Assembly: GCA_000328365.1 (NCBI GenBank)
Contig: KB311498.1
Coordinates: 51,828 to 115,827, forward strand
DNA length: 64,000 nt
From: Capitella teleta
Taxonomy: Eukaryota > Annelida > Polychaeta > Capitellidae
Direction: 5' to 3'
Positions 39,241-53,031 of this stretch are shown here, piece after piece. Numbering within the stretch: the first letter of the stretch is position 1; each line of letters opens with the position of its first letter. The position numbers and the translations under genes were made by a program. The notes under the pieces are model-generated. The model was not told the DNA's origin. It saw only the letters and a list, made by a program, of their open reading frames with translations, and did not search any database.

Positions 39241-41488
39241 TATCACATAGCGTCGAATTGTGGCATTTGGTTGGACGATGATGATGTCACTATCGTCTAA
39301 GTGGTTGCTTCTTCGATGTTAATGCAATGCTTGTGATCCTAGCTCGCTGAGGACTTACGGGTCACGTTTATAGGGGTCCTATAACCAGGGAAAGGTTGGT
39401 GTGAACCGCATGGAAGCCTTTGTTACTTGGTGCAATGTTGCAGTGTATAAATCCATACATTATTGTTCCTTTATACGAATTGATAGAATGTTGAAGAAAA
39501 CAAAAGTGGAACAACAAAAGAAACAGGATGTATTCTGTGCCCAATCGAGATGAGTCGGATATGAATATCCTGTGTACTATCGAATAGTTTTCCAACATTC
39601 CAAATTTTGCAAGTCTCCCAGCTGCTTAGAATTAGATGTTTGAGTTTGAGGGCTGGAGTATCCGCTGGGTCAGTTTGAGTAAAATGCAGAATCCAATAAA
39701 TACATAAAAACAGCTTTTTTGTCTTCAATTTTATGCCTGACTTATCCAACATCCCATCTGAATGTACGGATATCAGGGTGGAGCATCATCCTGGAACCCA
39801 CAACCAGTACAGACCACATAGTAATAACTGACCTGACTTACATTTCATTCATCCTCAATAATATAGTGGCCGTAGCCTACAATAGTAGCTAGTCTTGTTT
39901 CAATGGTGGGTCAACGAATTTTTCTATGGAGAGAAGGAACGATGTGAGGAATCCAAATTTAAATGAACTTTATTGGTGTCGGTTCGTTCGGATGAGCCAC
40001 AAAGCTATGAGCAAAAATAATACCACGCACTCACTGTTCTATAATTATATTGTATAAAAACATTGAAAATGTGAAATGTTGTTGTATAAACATAGGTAAG
40101 TTCAATCAGGCAAAAAAAGAAAAAGAAAAAAAAAGATAGCGAGCTTTAAATTGTGCACTGCACTAGACTCTATGCCAACACAGGAGTACACAAATATTGA
40201 TACATATGCGAATACAAAATTAAAAAATAATAGCAAAAAAAAAAATGTATTTCAAATACATACATCAATAAGTTGGGTACAATTGTATGAATACATGTAA
40301 TGTCGTAGAAATACATATTATTGCCAAACATATAATGGTGACACGCTCGGAACTGAAGACATAAAATCGTTTAATCGTGCACATGAAATTAAATGGTTAT
40401 ATCATAAGGCTAATACATGAATCAGCTAAAACTTGGATCAGCATAGCACCATTGTTAAACAAACCTACAATTTAACAATTAACATTTAACAGAAACTTTT
40501 TTACATAGTACACGAAGATCAGTTGATGGTGCAAATATTTGAGAATATAATTATTATTATAATGAATGACAAAATAATGAGATAATGCCTTGGTGTATGA
40601 TATCCTCCCAAGGGGGCCGTCTGCATAGGCTGCCGTTTCTGATCAATCCTGGAAACCAAAACGAAATGACAAAACATAAATTTTATGTAGAGAGTCTGCG
40701 AGACACAGTTAATGGGGCTGAAATGCATACAAACTTATTGTCACCCAGTTTCAAAGTGTGTACATCCCACATTCACGCTCTGGGCGACTTCTGTTCACTC
40801 AAAATGATTCAAAACCAGGAGTTGCACACTAAAATTATGCAATATATGACTTACTCTACCATGGACCCAGCTTACGTACGGCACTACTGCATTGCGAAAA
40901 ATGTTAAAAGTAGAAAAACAAAATGTTAACCATCCAGAAAATAATTTTGTGTTTAATAGTTAGAAGTAAATGAAATATGTGTTTTTTTTTTTTAATTTTC
41001 ATTATTATTATGACTATTAAGTAGCATACAATTATAATGGCAGTACTTGTCAGAGGAGAGTTAGGATTTGTTACTTTTGTTTGTTAGGAATATATATTTT
41101 TCACATGCGTTAAAACCACTTTGTAGTAGAACTACACCAAAAGCTGTATTCTTTGGAAAGCTCCAATTGCTTGGACCTTTCGGATAAGCCCTTATATAAT
41201 TATTTGTAGCCATGGCAACACTTACACTACGTCACTCGTCAGGAGCTGGAGGTCACTTCAGAATCAAACAGCAAAACAAATAATTTTATGAATAAACGTC
41301 GACAGAAAAGTGTAAAAAAAAAAATCTAAAAAAAAAAAAAAAAATCAAAACAAATACAAATAACCAACTCCATGGTGAATTTGGTTCATGAAATTCAAAA
41401 TGGGAACATTTTGTATTAAAATAAGAACTGGAAAAGCGTGCTTTATGCACTTGGGTAAAATCTATAGAGACGTTATTTTATAGAGACG
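39241..41488. other. Non-coding AT-rich intergenic DNA
   Basis: No gene seen. An X-box variant GTAGCCATGGCAAC is at 41206-41219, followed by poly-A tracts around 41313-41345. Confidence 0.6.
41206..41219. promoter_or_regulatory. X-box variant
   Basis: GTAGCCATGGCAAC matches GTNRCC followed directly by GGYAAC. Located about 270 bp beyond the 3' end of the unrecognised gene. Confidence 0.4.
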
Positions 41489-44400
41489 TTATTCAAAATG
41501 AAACGGAGATCGAAATGGGTAAAGCCTCGGATGAGATGGTGAACAATTAATAAAGATGTGTGTGATTTGTAAATATACTTTTCCATACTTACATCTCGTG
41601 ACCTCGACGATTTTTCCGCTCGGTAGGATTGTTCTTCGGATGATTGGGGGTGAGGGGCTGATGATGATATCCGTGCACTTGATTGATCGGTAAATCTATG
41701 GAAAAGAAACAAGTAAATATCACCGAGGATGGTGCAATATGTCTCGTGCGTAGACTGCGTCGTGTGCTTAAAGATGGAATGAAGTTTGCTTATCATTTGG
41801 TCAAAAGAATCCGGAATACATTTGTGATATTTCATTCAACACAACTCTTAGCAATGATATGTGCATGGACGAAGGTGCTGCTCATACATAAATAAATTAT
41901 AACGCATGGCACGCAGTCGTATATGAGCACAGCTTGCCTCCAACACCTGATTACGATTCGATTTTCGTCAGTCTGACGCAACAGATCCAACAAACAAGTT
42001 TACATTCCAATTAACAGGTACGCCGGTTGAGTGAGAAGATGATGACATAAGATGCCATCATATAAGATGCACAGCTAGCACCCAGAGCAAGAACGAGGTT
42101 AACTGTTCCTAAGTTGATGTAACTACGATGTTTCGTTTTGATTGGCAACGGCATGGAGCGAACCAGGCTTGAGTTAATATCAAAGGGTTAGGCGTCTACG
42201 CAGTGTGTTTACCTTGTAGCATGGAGCAGAGAACATCCAACACATCCCCAAGAATAAGCACCATAGAGCATTGCAGTCGAAACAATGAACAGGTTTGCCC
42301 ATGTTTGTGATGTACAGTTGAGCCTTGTGCGGACGAATGCTTCCAATTGTGCAGCAGGGCTGAGGGTAGTTGGCCTTCAACCAAACGTCAATTGCTGGCC
42401 CAAAGTCGATCTGATAAGACAAGATAAAATAAGATGAATGGAGTCAACATTCTGAGGCGTTTCAGTCGAGAACTGTTTGCTGTAGGATTCAATACGCAGG
42501 TGATGACATGTGGCAGCCATTTTCCGTGGCGGGTATGTAAAGGTGAACAGCATTATCGTTTAAAATGCAGGATTTTTGTGTCAAATATCCAGAGTGAATG
42601 GTATCCTAATATTAACTGTGTACGCCTAGATCAGCTCTAAAGAAAACACGACTTCACGATAAGATATAACATTATCTATATTCAAATTTTAAGATACAAA
42701 CCTGAAGGCAGAATTTCCCTCTCGATTGCAAGATTTTCCTCGACCGATCCAGAGCTTTTTCCAATTCTGGTCGAATCATCGGATGCGACGTATCCACAAG
42801 AAGAGCCAAGTCACCTGAAAGGTTACCGAGTGCATTTTAAAGTGCACGTGCAGACAAGAAGGGGAAGCCGAACCTTCGAATTTGGCGTCATTTTGGGCGG
42901 AACCAACGTAGTCGTTTCGCTGGAACTCCGCCCAAATCCTGAGGAGGAGGGGAACGCCGAGGATCTCTTCATGGAAACAGTCCAAATCTTCCACTGAGTG
43001 GATATTGATTTGACTGAAAAAAAGGCATGTACTTATATTTTATCTGATGACAATTGGTCGATATTTTGTAGATTTGAGATTGCTACATTAAATTCATTCT
43101 AAACTGTTCAAATATATAGCGCTTATATCCCTGTGCAATGGGCCTAAGTCTGGACACAAGTATGAGCAAATTAAGAGCGTATCTTACAAGGTAACTAAAA
43201 TAATCAACACCTTTCGGATAAACATCCCAATTCATATAATTGAAACCTCATTTCTTAGTAGAAACCGAACAGTAGTATCCAACACTGTGATAAAAATAAT
43301 CATTGAAAAGGTCAGGCATCAAACAAGAAAAAGCATAGATTGACTCCCGTTTATCTTCTCGGATAGTTTTGCATCTTCTCTGGTGGTTTCGCACAATAAG
43401 GAAACAAACCCCACTTAAGACTGTAATACCACTGTGCTATATGCCACAGCATTAAGCATCTCGAAGTGATGAAGGGTATTCTTGAAAAATTCACTGTGGC
43501 GTATATCGCACCCTTTACCCGAGAGGTACCTGGACGGCTACCTTCTAAGTCATCATCTATCGAGGGTAGCGTTGTAAACTGTTAACATCCCAGTCAAACT
43601 GGCAGCTCGCTGAATGTTTTTCCATGCTAAGGATAATGCCCTACAATTGTAAACACGGAGTATTTCCAGGACTATGCGGTTCTGTGTTTATTGCTTAGCT
43701 GTATGTAATAATTGTATGCGTTATAGAGAGCCAAGGACAGCGCTCACGGTTCATTATGCGATAGGTTTAATCAAGAATGAGCGTGTGTGCTTTTTTTGTG
43801 GTGAGCTGTTAGTGAATTCATGTTGCTATCGGATTTATTGGTGATAAATATCGTGGGGATCAATCATATATATAGTTTTTTTTTTCCTGACACTGTTGAG
43901 TAATTACTTTCGTTGGTGAATGAGGTTTATAACTTAAGTGTAGAACTTAATGTCACTGTGCACATAAACATGTTATTGTGGGATCTCACGAAGGAAAACC
44001 TTGTATTGAATGTAGTTATGATTATTATATAATACCCTTGGAAGTTAGAATGGCCTCGTTATTGAACACACATTGCAGACCCCTGGGTGAAAACGTTATG
44101 CTGTTCAAATATAATGACATGATTGTTAGAAAGAATATAAAGCCTACGTCATAACTCCCCTTTAAAGCTAGCAATATGCAGGCCAGTGACGTCACACACA
44201 AGTCAGAAACTGAGCTCTGTAATACTATTACGCTGTTATTAGGGGGCAATTGCTCACTGCATGTGCAAGGCTGAGATCCTGTATCAACCGATACTTATTA
44301 AACTATACGAGTACCTTTATGGCCATTACCTTTAATAGTTCCATATTATGTAACCGAGGATCACCCTGAATCTCCATTATAAGAAACATCAATGTTCATA

Positions 44401-47400
44401 CCACTGGGATCAAGCGTTCCAAGTTCCTGAATTAACCGCATCTCTTCGATCGTGTTTCGGTGTTGGTCTGAGGTGCAATGGTGCAGGACCAATAGGCTCC
44501 TTCTGATACATCGTTGATAGAATGGCCCTTTTGCCGAAATGTTGGGACACAGGAGAGTTTATTTTAATTTATTTGTGATGTCCAGTGGCTATTCTGCAAA
44601 TCTGTCAGCTAATCTATTGGTTTCTCCGATGTGAGCATGTGAGGCATTGGATGGCGTTTACCGGCGAATTGAAATTTGAATGACAGCCTGACAAATTTGG
44701 GCTGTAGGACAAGCAATCGACGCCCAAGTGCGTTTTACACAGGTCTAAACGGACAAACAGCCGAATATAGTACTAATAAGTGAATTAACCAGCTGTTACA
44801 ATCGTGATTAAAACACGCAGCAGATTGAACTCAGCCAAAGTGCACTGTTTTCGTGTAAGTTGATGTATTTCGTTCGCTCATTCACGGTTATTGTTAGAAT
44901 TAGGACAAATTTCGGGAAATAAAGGTAGGAGCAATGAGACCCAATTACACACGAAGGTCTTACTGCGGCAGCATTATTTATTTTGTTTATTCAGGATTAG
45001 TTCGGCTGTTTGGAAATGCGTCTGCAGTCATAGCTGCGTGCATCAAATAAACTCAATTTTTGAATCAATGTACAGTTGTACATACATATGGTGATATGTA
45101 AATTTCACATATCATTGGAACAACCATTAAATTAGAAAATAAGAAGCTCAGTATACTAGAATTTAATGATGAATTGCAAATATTAAATCAGTTCTGCGAG
45201 CACCATATCAGTCAGCCAATCGCGTTCAAATCTAACTTCAAAAATACTCCTGTTTGACTTTAGGTCGACCAAGTTTCTCCGTGGGCTGGTTCAGGCTATC
45301 CTCCTAGCATCACTCTGATAATGGATTTCATTTCATGAAGTCTCACTTTCGCTAAAATACAAATAATGCATTAATTGCTAAGCTCATTGAACACAAATCG
45401 TAAAGATCCTCGTAAGCAGCCATGCATTCATTCATATTGTATTGTAGGCAATATGATCCGCGTAGATTTGGGAGGGCGTTCCCCATTCCTCTCATATTAT
45501 ATTGTATTCACCTGACTCAGGATCAGTGAAAGGATTCACCTGTTAACTGTAAACAACCCGCAACACAAGCAACGTAGAAGTTGTACAAGACGCGAATATT
45601 GAACATATATTTCAATTCAACAATTGAAGTGTAGAACATTAATTTGGCAGAAGGGCATCTTGATTTTTTTGTAAAATAACATTTATAATTATGCCGCTCG
45701 CAAAAAAACAATACTTCTTCCGTGCCTTAATTGTAAATAATTGTGGCTTTCTTGATATGCGACGGCGTTAGTACAATGACATTAACAATGATAGTTATGC
45801 AAACTTTCAATGATAGTAATAATTGTCTTTGTTTCTTGTGAGCATGAGCAATACTTCTGGCTATATACCTTTACACAAGTGGTATGCAATCAAATATGAC
45901 GTGCAAACACGGCCATCAATTTGCTTCTCCTTTTAATTATTTCACAGTTCATGACTAATCCAAGTATTCTGTTATTAAATTAACTGCTTTGTTCTTGTGA
46001 TTCAGTTGAATAGTTCCAATTGTCGACTTGAAAATGGCATTTCATTAAACAGTAGAATCGCGTGGCTGATTAATATGTAGTGGATTCTCGATGTTCAGGT
46101 CGGGGATCGCTCACCATACATGTATGTTTACATGTACCAAACACTTTGAGCATCTGGGCATGTTTTTTCTCCCCTCGGTTTGCTATATGTTCAGCCTCTT
46201 AATCGGTTGTTTCTCTCCATCCGAAGTTTCGTCCTTGGTCGCACCCCAATACACGTAGTGTGAAAGTAAACAACTCATTGAAGTTAACAAAACCTGAGTG
46301 TCCATTATCGACTTGTAATTATATTCCACTCTCTATATACAGTATTATATGCATACATCTCAAATAAGGTCTCAATTTTGCGAATACCAAGGATTCAACG
46401 CATGGAATACGGATACCTGGAAAAATGACGCAAGGTCGCTGTCTATCTTTGAGAAATAGATTTGATCCATCGACGCTGCTGACGCTACCGATGACGTCAC
46501 AACTTCGCAACAGTGTAAATCTCGAAAGCAAAAAAAGAAAAAGAAAAAAAAGTGCGCGGTTTCACGTGGTGTACTCGCTTAGCTCAGTCAAACAGACGCT
46601 TGGGGGACATCTGCAAAAGACCATTGGGCATCATCGTCATTTATTTAGTCACTTATTGAATCGTGCAATCCGTATACAGCCAGATAAAAGACTCTGGTTT
46701 GTTCACAGTAGTTTAAGGAGAAATGCCAAGCAGAGAGCGTCTTACTATATCGTCAAATTCAATGCTTAAAATAAGTGGTTATTACGTACGACACATGTCT
46801 TATTATTTAATTAATTATAAGAGAATTATACTGATCGAGTCATCCAACTGATATTAGGTCACCGGCTGCTTCAACTTCAGCAGGCGCAGTTAGGCCAGCC
46901 TAAGGTGAACCTCCTTCCTGGGATAGATGAAAGAGTTGAGTGCGGATTTGACAACCGACAGCAACTTTGTGAGCTCATACACGACCTATACCCCAAGAGG
47001 TGTACCGCCGAGCTTCCAAGAATCAGCAGGACTGAAGAGAATGCTATTCATGATTATGCATGGCATCCAACAGAAACCGCAGAGGTAGTAAGTCCAGACA
47101 AGCACGAGGGACATCTCGGTCGTCTCGATCGAAGGGGTGCTGGTCAGCAATCGATGGGGCAGTAAGAGGAGCTGATTGCTTCACGGCCACACTCTCTACA
47201 TGATCAGGTTGACTATGACCATCAACAAAATGCAGTCAAGAGCAGGTAAGATGAAAAACACATGGTAGAATGTTTTAGAGTTCACATACGAGTAGTTTGA
47301 GAAGCAGGGCTACCCAACATTCCACATGTACCATCCAAATATTGATAGAGCGTCGATGCTGACACTCATGCACTAGACGAAGGTAATTTTGACCGTTTGT

Positions 47401-50400
47401 CGGTGACCATGTTGCAGTGGTGACATGACCACGGCGATCGGTCGATCAGTGCTCAAGACTAAGATGTTAATGATGAAGGTTTGCAGCTCCATGAGACAAC
47501 CTGCCAACCCAACAAGACATGCATACTTGTTCCGCTTCGGAGAAGACGATCACAAGAGAATCAGGACGTTGAGGAGATGCCCTGCGCTTTGATTGATGAT
47601 TAGCAGTTTGGTTGCACTTCGCAACTCCACGAACTTGAATTAATTACATGATGGGGTGAGGAGTTTTCCTGGAATTGAGCTCACGATTGCAATCAAACTA
47701 CAGCTATGTATGGCCGGGTACCATGTTTTAAAGATCAACCATAATGCCGAGATAACGCCAAATTCACAAAATATAATCCTAATCAATCATTTCAGTGCAT
47801 ATTAATAATTACCTGATATTATTTTACATGGTATAAATGGGTCACGAACAACGCATATTCACTGGTTCTGATTCTCCCGCCAAATCAGTTTGGCTTACAT
47901 ATTTGCCGCTAGCGGCGCTGCAAATGACGTCATAACCCCCGGGAATACCCCGAGGCGACCCGTTGCCATGGTAACGGATCAACACAACCGATTCTGCTTC
48001 GTTGCCTCGAGTCGGAAAATGATGATATCATTAATATCTTGAGTAAGAGGATTAATAACTTATCACAAGACGTTTGAATCGACTGATTCTCACTCAATTT
48101 AACAATAAAACAGATAAGTATATAGTAAGTGTCATTGTGAGTGCGTTGAAAGAAAAAATCTACAAAAACTAGTACCCTAGGGTTTATGGTGGGGAGTTAT
48201 GACGTCATAACCCCCACTGAGAGAGTGGGGTGGGAGACTGGATATTTGTCTATCTCATTAAATTAATAAGCACTTTGAAGCTGAAAATGCTCAAAAATGG
48301 CAATAACCTGTGCAAGAACCGAGGCCCAAAGTTTCATTTTTTACTTGTGTTGACCTTTGAAGAAGGACTTAATTTCGCTCAGTCGCTAACGCTCTTGATC
48401 TACGTTGCATTCATGTCTGAAGTGAAGGGTAAGCCTCAGGGGCCCTTATAGTTAATGGGTTCGATGCACAGACATGCGCTTGCTTACCTCTGTACTTTAT
48501 GGTTTAACTTGTTAGCTGTGATTATATATTATTCATTATGAGGCATTGTTGTACTTTGTTATAATCATAAGTGTAACGATATGCTTGAATACATCATCAT
48601 GAAGCTTACTCAATTATAAGTGGGATTTCAAATGGTCGGTGTTTGTTCTTTAATGACAAAGTCTTGTCTATCTAAATATGCCACACTTGGCAGAGGTTTA
48701 AAAGCATGTGAACCAATCCTCGATCGATTTTTTTATTTTTTTATTTTTTTATTTTTTTTTGACTTAAGACACATGCGTTGTCGGCGCGATGAATCATATC
48801 AAAGCAATGGTGTTAAAGATAACAGATTCCACTTCCATCAAGGGCAAACAAAAACGATTTAACGAGCGATGCAACTCAGATGAAGATTGATACAAACCAT
48901 CGCTATAAATGATAAATACGCTACCTGTGTATGGAATCGCAAATGGTTTATCTTTGGAATCGGCTTATGATGAAGCTAAGTATAAGTGTGTATGTTCTCT
49001 GAAAGAAGATTAATATTTATTTTGGCATCTGAAAGTGTGTATTTGAAGATTAAAACCAGAATGGTATCATCTTCTCTCTGTCTCTTGCAGAGGAATACTA
49101 GCTAGTACCTCGTGGGAAACGTGTCGCAGTAGTTCATGCACAGGGACACAGCTCCCATCATTCCATGTAGTGCCCTGCAGCGACATTTCGATTCCTACTG
49201 GATTTCTGGCAGCACAGAACATCTTAGCCAATCAGACCGTCGATTCATCGACCGTCAGGTTGCTTCGACGCGTCGGTGACAGATCATAGGCCTTTATACG
49301 CCTGAGTTCTTACCTCGGTTTCATTTCTGTATAACTTGACCCAAAATGCCTCTTATTGGTCAGAGAAATTTGCACGGCATGACAAGTTCCAGACAGCGAG
49401 TAAACTGATGCACGTGGAAAAGTCTGACTCCGCGATATTATTCCGAGGTGATCTAATTGCACGTACTGTTAACATGTCAAATGCATCCTGGGTAATATGG
49501 GCGTCAAATGAAAAAGTTGGAATATAAAATATGCTTTATTTAGTCCCAAAGTCGCATATAGAAGGCACACGCCTACTTTAAAACTTCATCATATGAAACT
49601 TTTAAGTTTCGGTAGAGATGTGATCATGTGAATCATACCGAAATATACCGGATATTGGTACATACATATCCAACGAAACCATACAGAGAGAAATTTGATA
49701 AGATCATAAAACCATCCTGCAATAGACACGCACACTGGCAGATACCTTGATGCGGTCCAGCCCGCTCATAAGTCATAACTTCTCCATACTTTCCCACGCT
49801 GATACAAGGTACACAGAGAGCTCATCTTCTGCAGCAAAACTTTGCACTCAAAAACTGCTTGTAATACAGGGTGGAGTGAACGAGTAGACAGAATGCACTT
49901 AAACTCTCTTTGCACCTCCTTTGGCAGGATTTTCAGTGTTTACATAATGAAATTAAGTTCTTCAAACCTTTTATATATTTTTCAAAATAGTGTGAGGCTT
50001 ACAATTATATTTATCTGCTTGCACGTAGACTATAATATATATCAGTCATTGCTAGTCCCCGAAGAAACTCGAGTATTGATCTCACCTGAGTTATTATGCC
50101 TATTAATATCAACGAAGGTTGAGGACCGATGGCGAAGAAAATACATTAGATTCGTGTATAGAAATTTGATTTTAGCATTACTATTTATAAGTGGTATCGA
50201 TAGTATAACTCTTCAAAGAAAATAAAATAAATAAATATCGGAACTAAGACGCACACCCAGATAAAAGACGGAGCAGAGAAAACAAAGTTCAATTTCTAAG
50301 CTCAGGTAAACCAATCCAGATAGGAAGAACTCACTCATCTCACCGTGCATAACACCATGACCTTGACCTGACAAGGTCAAGGAGGTATCCATAAATCCTC

Positions 50401-51692
50401 CGCGAGGAATTGATTGAAACCATATCATGCAATGCATACCCTTCCTTGATATCATGTGCACTGTTTCGGATCAGGGGTTAACCGCCCTCCCCAACAGCAT
50501 TCATCCCTCATAAACTGTGCCCGCAGATCCTCACCCGATTAAAACATTCGGCAGCCATTCAATATCTTGTTTTTCTTAGATGTGAGGTTTTTCTGGCTTA
50601 TTGTTGCGTGTGCTGGAATGCAAGATGAGGTCAGTATGGCTGCATGCACATTGGGGAACATGGGTTGAGTATGGAGTGCTGCTTTGTTTGCCTCGTATCA
50701 GGGAAATCGCTTAAGTTTCCTGACATTGTTTATTGCACAGCCATATTATAGTCGTTATAGCACTGGCATTGGACGTGTCAGTAAATGTGAGTACATATAC
50801 TGGTATAATATCCAGCTGTAACACTACAAAACACTTAAGCAAGAAGGCAGACAACTAGTTGAAATGTTAACAAACGGCTGCTGACTAAGGAAGATACCGA
50901 GTCATGCAATCGGATGTTGATTTGTGATATTCACCATACGGTGGCCACCATAATTTATTGGTAATATAGGGATTATTTTATACCAGGGAGGTAGAAATTT
51001 AGGTTTTTAAAGGAAAAGGGGCTACTGCACATAACGACGTAAAATGGTTCAGGGCGATTGACATGCCCCAGGTGGCAGCAGTATAAACAACAGAAGATAT
51101 AAATAGAGACGTGAGCTAGAATGGGACTGAGTAGACTGCCCAACGTTATTGCAATGAAACACTTGTACTAGTACTATGGTAAAGAGCAGCGTCTGTATTC
51201 GTGTATATGTTAGCAGACGTGGTTGTTATTTCTTCTCTGTAGATAAGAATAAGTTGATGAAGGCACCGGAAGGTATGTCAGTCTGATGTGTCAGAGCTTA
51301 ATATTTTTTGAGGCAATAAATGACTCACACGTGGATCTTGCCATCTTGATGTCTGTTAGTTTTATACTGATCGATAGGTGTTCTATAGATCCGGGTTGTA
51401 GCTATTTGCATGGTAAGGTATGCGCTATCCCAAGGAATCGGATTAAAAATTATGTTTTCGATAAATATATAATTGCGTGAAGATTCACTCACTTGATCAT
51501 TCCATCCTTAGTGCCCATAACCTTGACCTTATCGGGGTCATAGTTCATCTTGCGAGGGGTCGCCGTGAAGAGACCGTACATGATAGAAGGGTTGCTCATG
51601 AAGTCCGACCAGAAACACACCGTCAGGGGCTTAATCTCTTGTTCCCCCTTATCATGAGTTTTCTTCAGGAGATCTCTAGCCAAGGACAACAT
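41489..51692 (-). CDS. Unrecognised cysteine-rich single-pass membrane protein
   Basis: I do not recognise this gene. Five exons join in phase: 51493-51692 (ATG in context GCACCATGT), 42874-43013, 42702-42814, 42213-42410, 41489-41695; 285 aa. Residues 1-67 begin MLSLARDLLKKTHDKGEQE and include FTATPRKMNYDPDKVKVMG. The middle contains VEDLDCFHEEILGVPLLLRI and DTSHPMIRPELEKALDRSRK. A cysteine-rich block (CC at 170-171, CFDC at 194-197) leads into one hydrophobic segment at about 199-214, followed by CYKIYRSIKC and a Pro/Ile-rich tail. No N-terminal signal peptide is seen, so a C-terminally anchored or single-pass topology with cytosolic N-terminus is an inference. The last exon may instead splice out at a GTAAGT donor after EVTR, which would change the C-terminus. 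The intron 43014-51492 is about 8.5 kb, far larger than in neighbouring genes. Confidence 0.7.
47924..47975. promoter_or_regulatory. CRE-like palindrome next to an X-box
   Basis: ATGACGTCATAACCCCCGGG carries the CREB/ATF core TGACGTCA, followed within about 20 bp by GTTGCCATGGTAAC (47962-47975), an X-box. X-box and CRE pairs occur side by side in some RFX-regulated promoters (for example MHC class II). Activity here is inferred. Confidence 0.4.
48191..48231. promoter_or_regulatory. 25-bp near-palindrome with CRE core
   Basis: GTTATGACGTCATAAC is flanked by a G-run on the left and a C-run on the right, making arms of 12-13 bp with one mismatch. The C-run also pairs with a downstream AGTGGGG to form a second small hairpin. 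Confidence 0.4.
48728..48762. repeat. Tandem TTTTTTTA repeat
   Basis: About four copies of an 8-mer of seven T and one A. Confidence 0.85.
50361..50382. promoter_or_regulatory. Inverted nuclear-receptor half-sites
   Basis: Arms CCTTGACCT and AGGTCAAGG, exact reverse complements, are separated by GACA. Each arm contains the AAGGTCA extended half-site used by ERR and NR5A-type receptors. Function is inferred. Confidence 0.4.
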
Positions 51693-52734
51693 GGTGCTCT
51701 CTCGATTGCAACACTGGTTAAATCAACGATGATCCTCGTGAAAAGAGAAAGGATAGCACAATATCCTGGGAGTTACAAGGAAGTGGATCATCCCAATCGG
51801 AAACAATGGCTGCCGATAGGGCTCCTCTGCGGAAGCCTAGAAGCAAGCGGCTTGCTTTCTTCCTTGGTCGAAAGTATGCAGTGTGCTGGCTGCTGCTGCT
51901 CTCCGAAGATACCTCAGCTTGCAAAGGCCAAGAGTGAGGGAGAGGATTTCGGGTATTTCAGAAGCTCTGCTGCAGCGAATGCCTCGTTCCTCTGCTGCCA
52001 GCCCTACGCTGCTCCTCCGCGCAAATGTTGTGTTGATAAGTTTTTGAGGCCACGGTGCGGAGCGATTAGAGCGGGATGAGTGGTTGTTATATATCATGAA
52101 CCTCTGGGAAATAAATGACGGGGTTTAGTTTTGAATTGGTCAATCTTTGGTTACGTTTTAGGTTTATGTTTTTAGCCATTGTAATATAATTCCGCTCTGA
52201 GTTAAAGAGGAGCTCTGGTTGTTTTGAACTAGTAACGGATGATAGAGGATACATTCCAAAAGACAAACACGCCTTTTGATTGACATATTTTTAGACATTA
52301 CACTTGTTGTGGGCTAATTCCTTGATACAATGAATTTGATAAGTTAAAGTCTCGCTTTCTACTTGTGTTCGATTTCAGACTGTGGTGACGTGACAAAAAT
52401 AATTCTCCTATTGTTAACAGATTTTTCAGCAGTTCTCATAAAAGAAATCACACACTTATCTCATTTCAAGTTATTCTGTCTGAGCAGGAAATTCGTATTT
52501 TAATTTGTCTTAAATAGCATTCACAGTTGGTTAAATGTTTCAAAAATGATCTCTCATCACTCATAGAAGCCCACAGAATCGATCTAACAAGGTTCCGAAA
52601 TGAACAGAGGTCCTCTTCAACTGTTATGTGATGGTGGCGCACGGAGGTAATATGATAAACCTATTATAAAGTTCGAATGCATGCACGAACATCTGAGTCA
52701 GTTTCGTTTTCCATACTTCCGATAGTCTTGTTTC

Positions 52735-52766
<32 letters not shown>

Positions 52767-52900
52767 TTTTTTTTTTTATTTTTTTTTTTGAAGGGGGGTC
52801 AAAATTTTTATAAGTGCATGCTGATCTAATAATAACTCAATATATAGGCCTACATTGTATGATTTCATTTGAATAAATTAACAAACAAGTAAGATGAAAT
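51693..52900. other. Spacer and putative promoter of the unrecognised gene
   Basis: 51.7-52.08 kb is open in several frames on both strands but shows no domain and is best read as 5' flank. An (ATT)n array plus poly-T lies at about 52736-52790. Confidence 0.5.
52736..52790. repeat. (ATT)n and poly-T microsatellite
   Basis: About nine ATT units followed by two T runs and a G run. Confidence 0.9.
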
Positions 52901-52913
52901 TAAAGTTTGTAAC

Positions 52914-52919
52914 TTTATT
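52914..52919 (-). terminator. Sulfatase poly(A) signal
   Basis: AATAAA on the minus strand about 115 bp past the sulfatase stop codon. Confidence 0.6.
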
Positions 52920-53031
52920 GCGTGAGATGAACAAGCACAGAATGACATTGAACCATCAACGGGACATGTATTTTAAATCAACATATGGAACTAAAATATC
53001 ATAACCACCCTCTCCCTCAATATTTCAAAGC

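Larger units (their letters stand above)
43014..51492 (-). other. 8.5-kb intron of the unrecognised gene
   Basis: No internal exon was recognised on either strand. It holds CRE-like palindromes (47.92 and 48.19 kb), an X-box at 47962-47975, a TTTTTTTA tandem repeat at about 48728-48762 and a nuclear-receptor-type inverted repeat at 50361-50382. An open frame at 46905-47165 has no known domain. Confidence 0.5.

Noticed and set aside
46905-47165. 86-codon open frame with GTG start
   Set aside because: No domain, no splice partners and no support from codon pattern; inside the large intron.
51477-52079. 200-codon plus-strand open frame
   Set aside because: Antisense to exon 1 and upstream flank of the unrecognised gene, which has consistent splicing; no domain seen.
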